Positions 53,787-63,036 of a stretch of DNA of 64,000 nt are shown one piece after another. This stretch comes from Stigmatella ashevillena (lineage in GTDB: Bacteria; Myxococcota; Myxococcia; Myxococcales; Myxococcaceae), in contig NZ_JAQNDM010000002.1 of assembly GCF_028368975.1 (NCBI RefSeq), positions 7,310,425-7,374,424 on the forward strand. The letters run 5' to 3'. Both the position numbers and the translations under genes were made by a program. Below the pieces are notes generated by a model. The model worked only from the letters and a program-made list of their open reading frames with translations. It was not told where the DNA came from and did no database searches. Numbering within the stretch: position 1 is the stretch's first letter; the number at the start of each line of letters is the position of its first letter.

Positions 53787-54332
53787 TCACGGCAATTGGC
53801 TTCTGAGCTTCAGCCATCTGTGCAACTCGGGATGCTTCTGCACCACGTGTGTTTCATCGAGTTGAGATATGATACTGAGTGCGTTTTTGATGTCACGAAG
53901 CTTGAGGAGCTTGTCGTGCGGAATGGTGCGGAGGTCCTTTGAGGACAACAGCCTGACAGCCTCCTCAACGGAAATGATGGCCATGTGCTGGAACCACGCC
54001 ACGATAACTTCGGGGTCCAAGACAGGAGCACTTTCCTGGGCACCAAGGTCGCCTATCAACCGTGCGCGCAGGTTCATCTCTGAGAGCCTGTAAGAGTGTG
54101 CGATGCGCGCGGGAGAACGGTTCGCAAGCCCGTCGTACACGCGCAGAGCGATGTGAGCCCACGGAAGACTTCGCTCTTCACCTGCCCGTGCGGCGGCGGT
54201 GAAGGCGAACACTTCCCAGTTGAAGTGCTCGCTTCCAACGGGCTCGCCGATGGTGAGCCCGTCGAGCCACACCTCCACATCGTTGGCGGGCCATTTGAGG
54301 ACGGCATCTAGAAGGTCTCGAGTGGTTTCCAT
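53787..54332 (-). CDS. Candidate immunity protein for the SitA-like toxin
   Basis: The 181-residue soluble, mostly helical protein has no signal peptide and no recognised family (EVWLDGLTIGEPVG, LSEMNLRARLIGDLG, VAWFQHMAIISVEEAVRLL). It starts 8 bp after the toxin stop on the same strand, the position in which SitI immunity genes follow SitA toxins. Base composition is visibly less GC-rich than the neighbours, as is usual for variable toxin/immunity cassettes. Immunity role is inferred from position only. Confidence 0.6.
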   Translation of the reverse strand: METTRDLLDAVLKWPANDVEVWLDGLTIGEPVGSEHFNWEVFAFTAAARAGEERSLPWAHIALRVYDGLANRSPARIAHSYRLSEMNLRARLIGDLGAQESAPVLDPEVIVAWFQHMAIISVEEAVRLLSSKDLRTIPHDKLLKLRDIKNALSIISQLDETHVVQKHPELHRWLKLRSQLP

Positions 54333-54340
54333 GGTCCCCG

Positions 54341-55705
54341 CTACGGTGGGAAGAGTATGCCGGCTCGGGCGAAGGCCTGTCTCCCGATTTCCAGCGCCCT
54401 GGTGCTCATGGCCTCAGATGCGCCGTACAGAAAGTGGCCACTGTGTGGCGTCAGCTCAATTCCCATGCGAGAGGCCCCATGAATGGCGACGTCTGCCTCG
54501 CCTGCGGCCAGTACAGGGCGGCCTCCACTTGCAACTGCGTGCGAGATTTCCGTTCTTCTCCAAGTATGTGGAATCACCTGCAACGTGCCGTCATGGGTGA
54601 CCACCCACTTGATTCGGCCCTCGTTCACATAGCGCAGGAATTCAGGGTCCGTCACACGGGCCGGTCGAACGCCGACCTTCTGTGCGGTTTCCAGCTCAAC
54701 AGAGAGAAGCTGAGGCTTCTGATTCTCCAAGAGCTTTGCTGGAGGAGTGCCGTCCATCTGCTGATCTCGTTGTCCTCCCTGCCCCCGAGCCGCCATGGCG
54801 ACCGCATGGGGGGCAAGCCCCACCGTCATGACTCCCTCGACCACGGTGATGGAGCGAACACCGCCCGCCAGCGCTGCGGACAACTGGAAGCCCGCGTTCG
54901 TTTCCGCTGCCAGCGCCGCACGGGCGAAGCCCGGAAGCATGGGACCCTTCGAGGCCATGTTCGCCGCCCCTCCCCCCAATGCCGTCGTCAGGGCCAGGAT
55001 GAGGACTCGCGCTCCATTCGTCCCCATCACCTTTCCGAACTGGTGTCCGGCCTCCTCCAACTCCTGGAAGGACATGGCCCTCTCCGAGTCCACGGACAGC
55101 CGTTGCCATCCCCTGACGAGGTTGGCAAAGGAGTCCAAGCCGATGTAGGCGATGACGTACGTCGTTAATGCAATGGCCACGAGCTTCGTCACTGGCTCGG
55201 GCGCCACGACGAGGAACATGTAGGCGGCCATGGCCGAGGTCATCATCGCCTTGAGGATCAGCGGATTGACGATTTCCTTCACCGCCTCCTGCACCCCTTC
55301 CCACACTCCGTCCCAAGCGAAGGACAGGGCCATCTTCCGCCGCACCTTGGCGTCCAGGAAGGAGAAGCCGTCCTCCAGCAGCGAGAGGCACTCGCCCGGG
55401 CTGTCCTGCCGGGAGCACCACGCCCCGTAGTCTCTTCCTTGGGTGCGCGGCTCCGAATCCCATGAGGCGAGCCGGACTCGCGGACGAGCCTCCTCTTGGG
55501 GACGCAAGGAGAAGCGCATGTCCAGCACCAGCTGGGTCATCACCTTCTGGAACGCGCCTTCGTCAACCTCGATAGGCTCCACGCTCTTGGGCGGGGTATA
55601 GACGATGGGCGGACCTTCTCCCGTGTCCAAGTGGATCACCCTCGATGTTGCGCAGCCCACCATGAGGTACCCCAACAGCAGCACTCCCCCCCAACGCAGC
55701 TTCAT
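54341..55705 (-). CDS. sitA: SitA-type polymorphic toxin lipoprotein
   Basis: The 454-residue precursor has a lipoprotein signal (LMVGC, Cys18), then the SitA5-family N-terminal body: CATSRVIHLDTGEGPPIVYTPP, a WCSR...ECLSLLEDGF Cys region, hydrophobic stretches (MAAYMFLVVAPEPVTKLVA, VLILALTTALGG, VVEGVMTVGLAPHAVAMAA), and QGGQRD. The last ~110 residues form a distinct toxin domain with IKWVVTHDGTLQVIPH, GEADVAIHG and ELTPHSGHF. SitA lipoproteins are delivered to siblings by TraA-dependent outer-membrane exchange. The HSGH pattern recalls nuclease-type toxin domains, but the class is not certain. ATG 55705 has GGAGGG upstream. Confidence 0.8.
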   Translation of the reverse strand: MKLRWGGVLLLGYLMVGCATSRVIHLDTGEGPPIVYTPPKSVEPIEVDEGAFQKVMTQLVLDMRFSLRPQEEARPRVRLASWDSEPRTQGRDYGAWCSRQDSPGECLSLLEDGFSFLDAKVRRKMALSFAWDGVWEGVQEAVKEIVNPLILKAMMTSAMAAYMFLVVAPEPVTKLVAIALTTYVIAYIGLDSFANLVRGWQRLSVDSERAMSFQELEEAGHQFGKVMGTNGARVLILALTTALGGGAANMASKGPMLPGFARAALAAETNAGFQLSAALAGGVRSITVVEGVMTVGLAPHAVAMAARGQGGQRDQQMDGTPPAKLLENQKPQLLSVELETAQKVGVRPARVTDPEFLRYVNEGRIKWVVTHDGTLQVIPHTWRRTEISHAVASGGRPVLAAGEADVAIHGASRMGIELTPHSGHFLYGASEAMSTRALEIGRQAFARAGILFPP

Positions 55706-56011
55706 CTCGCCCTCCAAGCTGGCCCCTCTCCAAAGGGAGCGTGAGGCTGGGACTAACACCTGAGTCCGACATACTGGACCGCGCGGCAGCAGCGAATGAC
55801 GGGGCACCTCCACAACAAGACGTATCCTCGAGCCCGGAGCGACTGCTTCAGCCACAGGAACGCCGTCGTCAGTCGAGCATCTCCGCTGGGCGTGCAGTCA
55901 CCCCTCTGGACGGGGGAGATCGGTGGTAAGGCGCGGTGCCGACGACGCCACAGGACCCAGGGGTGGCTTTCGTCCGCTGCCGAGCCAACGCGCCGAGGCT
56001 TACACAACCTG
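55706..56011. other. Gap between the toxin and a hydrolase, no gene seen
   Basis: This 306-bp stretch has open frames on both strands but none with a credible start, ribosome-binding site and codon bias. It should contain the promoter of the toxin gene, though no clear -10/-35 pair was found. A degenerate remnant cannot be excluded. Confidence 0.5.
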
Positions 56012-56560
56012 TCACGCCTCTTGACCCTCGACATCCTGGGTCAGCGCGCGCAGCAGTCTCTGCCCCTGGGGCCACTCGCCCAATCCCGAGTCGGAGTTGA
56101 TATGCCCTGCCCGCCCCACGTCCTCCAACCGGCAGCCCCAGTCCTGGGCCATCTGCTCGGACTGCTCGAACGAGGCATAGGGATCATCTCTTGAGGCGAC
56201 GAGCACCGCGCGAAAGGGGAGGCGCTGGCGAGGGACGGGAGCGAAGGCCTTGCAGGCTTCGGGCACGCTGGGGTGGGCGAGGTCTGGAGGCGCTACCAGC
56301 AGCGCACCCTGGATGCGCTGACCCTGGCGTGCCGCCCAGTGCACCACGGTGCTGACCCCGAGCGAATGCGCGGCCAGCAAGGGCGGGACGGCACACGCGG
56401 AGATGGCCGCCTCCAGCGCGGTCACCCAGTCCTCGAGCGTGGGCTGCTCCCAGTCGCGCTGCTGGACCCGCCGTGCTTCCGGGAAGAGGCGTTCCCAGGC
56501 GCTCTGCCAGTGCTGTGGGCCGGAGTTGTTGTAGCCGGGGAGGATGAGCAGGGGAGGCAT
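56012..56560 (-). CDS. RBBP9/YdeN-type serine hydrolase
   Basis: The 182-residue alpha/beta hydrolase has LLILPGYNNSGPQHWQS, nucleophile Ser66 in AAHSLGVST, acid Asp near 125 (VASRDDPYAS) and His153 in GRAGHINS, the RBBP9/YdeN pattern. Substrates of bacterial members are mostly unknown. ATG 56560 fits the family N-terminus; the longer frame starting at 56641 is not conserved. Confidence 0.88.
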   Translation of the reverse strand: MPPLLILPGYNNSGPQHWQSAWERLFPEARRVQQRDWEQPTLEDWVTALEAAISACAVPPLLAAHSLGVSTVVHWAARQGQRIQGALLVAPPDLAHPSVPEACKAFAPVPRQRLPFRAVLVASRDDPYASFEQSEQMAQDWGCRLEDVGRAGHINSDSGLGEWPQGQRLLRALTQDVEGQEA

Positions 56561-56639
56561 GCCGCGATGATGCCACCCTGGATGCGTCTCTGCCCCCCCT
56601 GGCTGGCCCTGGCGCGGGAGGTGCTGGTAAACGGCTCCC

Positions 56640-58322
56640 ATGCCTTACACCCGCTCGCTGCTTCTCCTGGCCGCGTTGACCTGGACGGCCTGTGCCACGC
56701 ACCCCTCTGGAGATCCGGGAGCGGGCAGGCCTCCCCAGCCCGGCGGCAAGGGCGAGATCGAACCCGCATCCGGCACCGAGTGGTACCGCAAGGCCGTCTT
56801 CTATGAGGTGTTCGTCCGCAGCTTCCAGGACTCGAACGGGGACGGGAAGGGAGACCTGCCAGGCCTCATCTCGCGCCTGGACTACCTCAACGACGGCAAC
56901 CCGGAGACGCAGGAGGACCTGGGCGTGGACGCGCTGTGGTTGATGCCCGTGTTCGCTTCGCCCAGCTACCACGGCTATGACGTGGTGGATTACGAGCGCA
57001 TCCACCCGGACTACGGGACCCTGGAGGACTTCGAGCGCCTGTGCGAGGAGGCCCATCGCCGGGGCATGCGCGTCATCATCGACTTCGTCGTCAACCACTC
57101 GGGGGTGCAGCACCCGTGGTTCGTGGAGTCCGCCTCCTCGCCCAACTCGCCCAAGCGGGACTGGTACGTGTGGGGGCCGAGGGATCCCGGCTGGAAGAAG
57201 CCCTGGGACATGTTCTCCACCTCGCCCACTTGGCACGAGAAGAACGGCGCCTACTACTACGGTGTCTTCTGGGGCGGCATGCCGGACCTGAACATGCGCA
57301 CCCCGGCGCTGCGCGAGGAAGTGAAGCGTCTGGCGTCGCTGTGGCTCGAGCGAGGGGTGGACGGCTTCCGGCTGGATGCGGCGCGCTACCTCATCGAGAC
57401 GGGGGGCGGCGCCGGGCAGTACGACACGGCGGAGACGCATGCCTTCTGGAAGGAGCTGGCTGCGCACGTGCGGCAAGTGAAGCCAGACGCGGTGCTGGTG
57501 GGCGAGAACTGGAGCACCACCCCCATCATCGCCACCTACTACGGGGCCACCCCCGGAGCGGCTCCGGGAGGCGATGAGCTGTCGCTGAACTTCAACTTCC
57601 CGCTCTCGGAGCAGATCCTCGCGGGTCTCAACGCGGACAACGCCGCGTCCATCGCCGCCAAGCTGGTGGAGATGGGCGGCGTGTACCCCGCGGGCATCAG
57701 CGATGCGCCCATCCTGACCAACCACGACATGGTCCGGGTGGCCACGCAGCTGGGCCGCAACGGAGGCCGGGAAGCCAACGCGGTGGCGCTGCTGCTCACC
57801 CTGCCGGGCTCGCCCTTCCTTTATTATGGCGAGGAAGTGGGGATGACCAACGGTACCACCCCCAACGACGAGGCCAAGCGCACGCCCATGCCCTGGGATG
57901 GGACGCCGAAGGGGGGCTTCACCACGGGAACGCCGTGGTTCGGCTTCTCCCCGGGCCACGGCTCCGGGGCCAACGTGGCGGCGCAGACGGGCGTGGCGGA
58001 GTCGCTGCTGTCGCGCTACCGGAAGCTCATCCACCTTCGGCGTGCCTCGGAGGTGCTGAGCCGGGGAGGACTTCAGGTGCTCAGTGCCACCTCTGGCCGC
58101 GCTCCCGCCCTGGCCTTCGTGCGCACGCTGGGGGACGAACAGGTGCTGGTGGTGCACAACGTCACGGACAGCAGCGTGTCCGTGGGGCCCTTCAACCTCC
58201 CTGGCTCCACGGCCGAGGTGCTGTTCGCGGACCGGGGGGCGGGAACACTCACCCGGACCCCGGACGGCTGGCAGGCCAGCCTGTCGGGGCGTGCCACGGG
58301 CATCTGGCGGCTCCAGCCCTGA
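56640..58322 (+). CDS. Alpha-amylase family (GH13) lipoprotein
   Basis: The 560-residue precursor has lipobox LTWTAC and a GH13 barrel: [26 protein letters not shown], nucleophile Asp246 in GFRLDAARY, acid/base Glu289 in VGENWS, and Asp363 in LTNHDM, plus YYGEEVGM and a C-terminal beta domain. It cleaves alpha-glucan links outside the inner membrane, probably in nutrient use. Confidence 0.93.
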   Translation: MPYTRSLLLLAALTWTACATHPSGDPGAGRPPQPGGKGEIEPASGTEWYRKAVFYEVFVRSFQDSNGDGKGDLPGLISRLDYLNDGNPETQEDLGVDALWLMPVFASPSYHGYDVVDYERIHPDYGTLEDFERLCEEAHRRGMRVIIDFVVNHSGVQHPWFVESASSPNSPKRDWYVWGPRDPGWKKPWDMFSTSPTWHEKNGAYYYGVFWGGMPDLNMRTPALREEVKRLASLWLERGVDGFRLDAARYLIETGGGAGQYDTAETHAFWKELAAHVRQVKPDAVLVGENWSTTPIIATYYGATPGAAPGGDELSLNFNFPLSEQILAGLNADNAASIAAKLVEMGGVYPAGISDAPILTNHDMVRVATQLGRNGGREANAVALLLTLPGSPFLYYGEEVGMTNGTTPNDEAKRTPMPWDGTPKGGFTTGTPWFGFSPGHGSGANVAAQTGVAESLLSRYRKLIHLRRASEVLSRGGLQVLSATSGRAPALAFVRTLGDEQVLVVHNVTDSSVSVGPFNLPGSTAEVLFADRGAGTLTRTPDGWQASLSGRATGIWRLQP

Positions 58323-58360
58323 GGGAGGAGAGATTCCTCCCCCGGGCGGGCCCTCCTGGA

Positions 58361-60460
58361 CTACCAGATCTTCACGCGCTGCTCGGGCGGCAGCCAGGCG
58401 CCGTCTCCCTCCTTCACGCCGAAGGCCTGCTGGAACTCCGGCATGTTCCGCACCACGCCGTTGACGCGGAAGGGGCCCGGTGAGTGCGAGTCCGTCACCA
58501 GCATCTGCCGCAGGAACTCATCCCGGAAGAGCGAGCGCCAGATCTGCCCCCAGCCGAAGAAGAAGCGCTGGTCGCCCGTGAAGCCGTCGATGACGGGGGT
58601 TGGCTGGTCCTTCAGCGACAGCTTGTAGGCGCGCCAGGCCACCGTCAGGCCGCTCAAATCTCCGATGTTCTCGCCCAGCGTCAGCTCGCCGTTGACCTTC
58701 ATCGTGTCGATGGGATTGAACTGGCTGTACTGCGCCACCAGCATGCCCGTGCGCGTCTTGAAGGCCGCCTGGTCCTCGGCGGTCCACCAGTTGCGCAGGT
58801 TGCCGTCGCCATCGGAGCGGCTGCCCTGGTCGTCGAATCCGTGGCTGATTTCATGGCCGATGACGCCGCCGATGGCGCCGTAGTTGACCGCGTCATCCGC
58901 GTCGGGGTTGAAGAACGGAGGCTGGAGGATGGCGGCCGGGAAGACGATCTCGTTGAGCGAGGAGTTGTAATAGGCATTCACCGTCTGCGGCGTCATCCCC
59001 CACTCCTTGCGGTCGATGGGCTTGCCCAGCTTGTCGAGGTCCCTCTGGAACTCGAGGATGGTGGCCCGCCGCACGTTGCCCACCAAGTCTCCGGGGACGA
59101 TCTCCAGCTTGGAGTAGTCCTTCCACTCGTCCGGGTAGCCGATCTTCACGGTGAACTTCGACAGCTTGTCCTGGGCCTGGGCCTTGGTGGTGGGGCTCAT
59201 CCAGTCGAGCTGGTCGATGCCCTGCTTGAAGGCCACGCGCAGGTTGTCCACCAACTGCTCCATGCGCTTCTTGGACTCGGGGCTGAAGTGGCGAGCGACG
59301 TAGAGCTGGCCGACCGCCTCGCCCATGCTGACCTCCACCGTCTCCACGCCGCGCTTCCAGCGCGGACGGATCTCCTGCTGGCCCTGCAACGTCTTGCCCC
59401 GGAAGGCGAACTGGGTGTCCTCGAACTCCTTGTTCAGCAGCGAGGCGTACGCATCGAGGACCTTGTAGCTGAGGTACTGCCGGAGCACGGGATAGGGCGT
59501 CGTCTTCAGCGTGGCCACCATGGCCTGGAAGAAGTCCGGCTGACGGACGATGACGGCGGGCGTCTTCTCCGCGCCCACGGCCTTCAGGTAGCGCGACCAG
59601 GAGAAGCCCGGGGTGAGTTTCTCCAGCTCCGCCACGCTCTTGAGGTTGTAGGTGGCCTCGCGGTCCCGGTTGCGCGCCCGCTCCCAGCTCTTCTCGGCCA
59701 GCTTCGTCTCCAGCGCCAGGATGGCCTTGGCCGCCACGGCGGCGTTCTTCTCCCCGCCGAGCGTGAGCAGCTTCTCCACGTAGGCCTGGTACGCGGTGCG
59801 CACCTCGGCGAAGCGGGGCTCCTGCTTGAAGTAGAAGTCGCGGTCCGGCAGGCCCAGGCCGCTCTGGTTGATGTAGGCGATGTAGCGCGTGGCGTCCTTG
59901 GCATCCTGGCCCACGAACAGCCCCACCGGTGCCTGCACGCCTTCGCGGTTCAGCTTCCCGAACAGCTCGGGCAGCGCGTCCATGTTCTTCAGCTCGGCCA
60001 CCCGCTTCAGCTCGGCGCGGATGGGCTCCAGGCCCAGCGACTCGATGCGCTGGGTGTCCATGAAGCTCTGGTACAGGTCGCCCACCTTTTGCGCGTCGGA
60101 GCCCGGCTTCTTGTCCTGGGCGGCCGAGGCCTCCTCGATGATGTCCTTGAGGGCCGCCTCGCTCTTGTCGAGCAGCTCGATGAAGGTGCCGTAGCGGGCC
60201 CGGTCCGGGGGAATCGGCGTGCTCTGGAGCCAGCCGCCGTTGACGTACTGGTAGAAGTCATCCTGGGGCCGCACGCGGGTGTCGAAGTGCTTCGTCTCCA
60301 CGCCACTGGGCTTGCCGGCTGGAGAGGCGGGCGCCTCCGCACCGGGAGCAGGGGGGGGAGGAGGGGGAGGGGTCTGCGGCGAGGTGGCGCAGCCCGCGAG
60401 GAGAAGGGCACTGAGCGCACCAGGGGCCCAGAAGACGCGGGCAAGAGGCTTGAAGCTCAT
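58361..60460 (-). CDS. M13 family metalloendopeptidase lipoprotein (neprilysin/PepO-like)
   Basis: The 699-residue precursor has lipobox LLLAGC followed by a poly-Pro spacer, then the M13 fold with zinc motif HEISH at His536-His540, downstream GENIGDLSGL (third zinc ligand region), and NAYYNSSLNEIVFPA. The C-terminus VNGVVRNMPEFQQAFGVKEGD is also typical. It likely degrades small peptides at the cell surface. Confidence 0.94.
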   Translation of the reverse strand: MSFKPLARVFWAPGALSALLLAGCATSPQTPPPPPPPAPGAEAPASPAGKPSGVETKHFDTRVRPQDDFYQYVNGGWLQSTPIPPDRARYGTFIELLDKSEAALKDIIEEASAAQDKKPGSDAQKVGDLYQSFMDTQRIESLGLEPIRAELKRVAELKNMDALPELFGKLNREGVQAPVGLFVGQDAKDATRYIAYINQSGLGLPDRDFYFKQEPRFAEVRTAYQAYVEKLLTLGGEKNAAVAAKAILALETKLAEKSWERARNRDREATYNLKSVAELEKLTPGFSWSRYLKAVGAEKTPAVIVRQPDFFQAMVATLKTTPYPVLRQYLSYKVLDAYASLLNKEFEDTQFAFRGKTLQGQQEIRPRWKRGVETVEVSMGEAVGQLYVARHFSPESKKRMEQLVDNLRVAFKQGIDQLDWMSPTTKAQAQDKLSKFTVKIGYPDEWKDYSKLEIVPGDLVGNVRRATILEFQRDLDKLGKPIDRKEWGMTPQTVNAYYNSSLNEIVFPAAILQPPFFNPDADDAVNYGAIGGVIGHEISHGFDDQGSRSDGDGNLRNWWTAEDQAAFKTRTGMLVAQYSQFNPIDTMKVNGELTLGENIGDLSGLTVAWRAYKLSLKDQPTPVIDGFTGDQRFFFGWGQIWRSLFRDEFLRQMLVTDSHSPGPFRVNGVVRNMPEFQQAFGVKEGDGAWLPPEQRVKIW

Positions 60461-60580
60461 GGGACTCCAGGAAAGGAGGGGGGATGGGGTGTTACTGAAC
60501 CCAGTGACTTGTCATCCACACTGGGTACGCCGCGAACAGAGAATCCCAGGGACTATTTCCAACCGTCCTATTCTGTACGT

Positions 60581-61438
60581 TCAGAACCGGCGCAGGGAGG
60601 ACCAGGCAAAGGGCTTCCAGAAGGGCGTGGCCACCTCGGGATCTTCGAGGGAGAACCAGGGCCCCTGCCGGCCGGGGGAGAGGACGTGAAAGTCCTGGGC
60701 GGGAATGAAGCCCTGGCCGAGCAGCGCCATCCGCTGGCCTTTGACGTCGTGCGCCACGTCCAGCACGAGCACGGCGTGGCCTGGGCTGCCGCCCATCACG
60801 AAGAAGTCACCGGGCCGCACGTCCTCGCGCCCCGGGTGGTTCTTCTCCGCTTGGAGGGACAGGGTCCCCGCGTAGGTGAAGACCAGATCCAGATAGGCGC
60901 GGAACGTGGGGCGGGTCTTGGAGGCGGAGCTCGTTCGGGCCCACGCCACCTTCGAGCCGGAGATCCGCGGGCGATCCCCGGCGGCATACTTCGTCCAGGA
61001 GGCCAGGTGGCCGCTGGTGAAGCGGTAGGCGATGCGCTCCTTCTGGTTCGAGGCCCACTGCCACTCCGCATGGAGCCGGATGATGGAGTCGGCGCATTGC
61101 TGGAGGTTGGCGGTGCCCACGTCCAGCTCGGCCACCGCCGCCAGCCGCCCATCCGTGCCCGAGAGGATTTCGCCTCCCTGGTAGTCGCGCACGGGCGTCC
61201 CCGAGGGCCGCAAGGGCAGCCCCCGCAGCCAGGCGGCGAAGGTTCCGGGCTCGACGTCCATGCGCGTGTACCCGGAAGGAGGGGGGAATGCGGCCTCCAG
61301 GGTGCGCACGGATGTGGACGGGGCGAGCCAGGGGTAGCGCGACAGCTCCTCCCGCGTGGGGGTGTGGGACTCCGCGTCCGCGCGGGGCGAGAGCAGCACA
61401 CTTCCGAGCAGGAGGCAGTGCAGGGCGATCCGGTTCAT
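60581..61438 (-). CDS. DUF4846 family secreted protein
   Basis: The 285-residue precursor has a signal peptide (LHCLLLGSVLLSPRADA) and a DUF4846-like body with MDVEPGTFAAWLRGLPL, RDYQGGEILSG, DVRPGDFFVMGGSPGHAVLVLDVA and LGQGFIPAQDFHVL. The HAVLVLDVA part recalls NlpC/P60-like catalytic surroundings, but this was not confirmed. ATG 61438 is preferred; 61456 is possible. Confidence 0.82.
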   Translation of the reverse strand: MNRIALHCLLLGSVLLSPRADAESHTPTREELSRYPWLAPSTSVRTLEAAFPPPSGYTRMDVEPGTFAAWLRGLPLRPSGTPVRDYQGGEILSGTDGRLAAVAELDVGTANLQQCADSIIRLHAEWQWASNQKERIAYRFTSGHLASWTKYAAGDRPRISGSKVAWARTSSASKTRPTFRAYLDLVFTYAGTLSLQAEKNHPGREDVRPGDFFVMGGSPGHAVLVLDVAHDVKGQRMALLGQGFIPAQDFHVLSPGRQGPWFSLEDPEVATPFWKPFAWSSLRRF

Positions 61439-61537
61439 GGAGCGGATCCTCTCCATTGTCCCGGACAAGCGCCAGATAGTGGAAAGGAAGAAGGGTCTTC
61501 GCTGCCCCATGGCTCGGGGGCGCGGTAGCCTGGGCCC

Positions 61538-61855
61538 ATGTCTCAGAGCTTGCTGGTCGTCCACGTCCATGTCCACGTGAAGCCCGAGCACGTGGAGTCC
61601 TTCCGGGAGGCCACCTTGGTCAATGCCCGGCAGAGCGTGAAGGAGCCGGGCATCGCGCGCTTCGACGTCATCCAGGACACCGAGGACCGGACGCGCTTCG
61701 TGCTCGTGGAGGTGTACCGGACGGCGCAAGCCCCGGCCGCCCACAAGGAGACGGCGCACTACCTGGCATGGCGGGACACCGTGGCGCCGATGATGGCCGC
61801 GCCGCGCACGAGCCAGAAGTACCTCAACTGCTTTCCAGACGATGCGGGGTGGTGA
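61538..61855 (+). CDS. Antibiotic biosynthesis monooxygenase (ABM) domain protein
   Basis: The 105-residue single-domain protein shows the ABM dimeric ferredoxin-like pattern: [42 protein letters not shown], and HYLAWRDTV. It resembles LsrG-type members. The next gene (Fe-ADH) starts at its stop, so the pair is co-transcribed and may act on the same aldehyde or ketone. Confidence 0.88.
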   Translation: MSQSLLVVHVHVHVKPEHVESFREATLVNARQSVKEPGIARFDVIQDTEDRTRFVLVEVYRTAQAPAAHKETAHYLAWRDTVAPMMAAPRTSQKYLNCFPDDAGW

Positions 61856-61856
61856 G

Positions 61857-63023
61857 GTGAGCGGCCTGGGATTCGAGTTCGCCACCGCGACGCGCATCCT
61901 CTTTGGCGCGGGCCGCATGGCCGAGGCGCCCGAGGTGATCCGCTCGCTGGGGGCGCGCCGGGTGTTGATCGTCACCGGGAACACGCCCTCGCGCGCGGCG
62001 CCCTTGCGCGAGGGGCTGGACCGGCTCGGCCTGTCCACGGTCGTCTTCCGGGTGGAGGGAGAGCCCACGCTGGAACTGGTGCGCGAGGGTACCGCCACGG
62101 CCATTGCCGCGGGGTGTGATGGGGTGGTGGCGCTGGGAGGCGGGAGCGTGCTGGATGCGGGCAAGGCCATCGCGGCCCTGGCGGCCAATGGGGGCGATCC
62201 GCTCGATTACCTGGAGGTGATTGGCCGGGGTCGGCCGCTGACGCAGCCGTCCGTGCCGCTGGTGGCCATTCCCACCACGGCGGGCACGGGCTCGGAAGTC
62301 ACCCGCAACGCGGTGCTGGGCTCCAAGGAAGAGCGGGTGAAGGCGAGCCTGCGCAGTCCCCTCATGCTGCCCCGCGTCGCGCTGGTGGACCCAGACCTGC
62401 TCTCGGGTGCGCCCAAGGCCGTGCTGTCTTCCAGTGGGCTGGATGCGCTCTCTCAGCTCATCGAGCCCTTCGTCTGCTCACGCGCCAACCCGCTCACGGA
62501 CGCGCTGGCGCGCGAGGGCATCCGCCGCTCGGCCCGCTCCCTGCGCCGCGCGGTGCTGGAAGAGGCCGGTGCGCCGGAGCGGGAGGACCTGGCGCTGGCC
62601 AGTCTCTTTGGGGGCTTGTGCCTGGCCAACGCGGGGCTCGGGGCGGTGCACGGCTTCGCGGCCCCGGTGGGAGGCATGTTCCAGGCGCCGCACGGCGCGG
62701 TGTGCGCGGCGCTGCTGTCGGCGACCTTGGATGTGAACCTGCGCGCGTTGCGCTCCCGCGCCCCGGCGCACCCCACCGTCTCGCGTTTCCAGGAGGTGGC
62801 GGGGCTGCTCACCGGGAAGACAGAGGCCCAGGCGGAGGAGGGCATCACGTGGGTGCGGGAGCTGTGCCAGGCGCTGAGCGTGCCGGGCCTGAGCCACTAT
62901 GGCCTGACGAAGGCCGAGGTGCCCCTGCTGGTGGAGAAGGCCCGAGCGGCGAGCAGCATGAAGGCCAACCCCCTCCCCCTCACGGACGAGGAACTGACCG
63001 AGATCGCCCTCCGCTCGCTGTGA
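61857..63023 (+). CDS. Iron-containing alcohol dehydrogenase
   Basis: The 388-residue class III alcohol dehydrogenase has the NAD-binding [20 protein letters not shown], the metal region [11 protein letters not shown], and the Fe-ADH signature [23 protein letters not shown]. It likely interconverts an alcohol and aldehyde or a hydroxyketone with NAD(P)H. GTG 61857 has GGGGTGG upstream; ATG 61842, overlapping the ABM gene, is the alternative. Confidence 0.9.
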   Translation: MSGLGFEFATATRILFGAGRMAEAPEVIRSLGARRVLIVTGNTPSRAAPLREGLDRLGLSTVVFRVEGEPTLELVREGTATAIAAGCDGVVALGGGSVLDAGKAIAALAANGGDPLDYLEVIGRGRPLTQPSVPLVAIPTTAGTGSEVTRNAVLGSKEERVKASLRSPLMLPRVALVDPDLLSGAPKAVLSSSGLDALSQLIEPFVCSRANPLTDALAREGIRRSARSLRRAVLEEAGAPEREDLALASLFGGLCLANAGLGAVHGFAAPVGGMFQAPHGAVCAALLSATLDVNLRALRSRAPAHPTVSRFQEVAGLLTGKTEAQAEEGITWVRELCQALSVPGLSHYGLTKAEVPLLVEKARAASSMKANPLPLTDEELTEIALRSL

Positions 63024-63036
63024 GCGTGGGCGGGCG

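Noticed and set aside
55753-56034. 93-codon minus-strand frame before the toxin gene, considered as a transposase remnant
   Set aside because: No DDE or other transposase motif, no inverted repeats and no target duplication seen; left as an unexplained gap.
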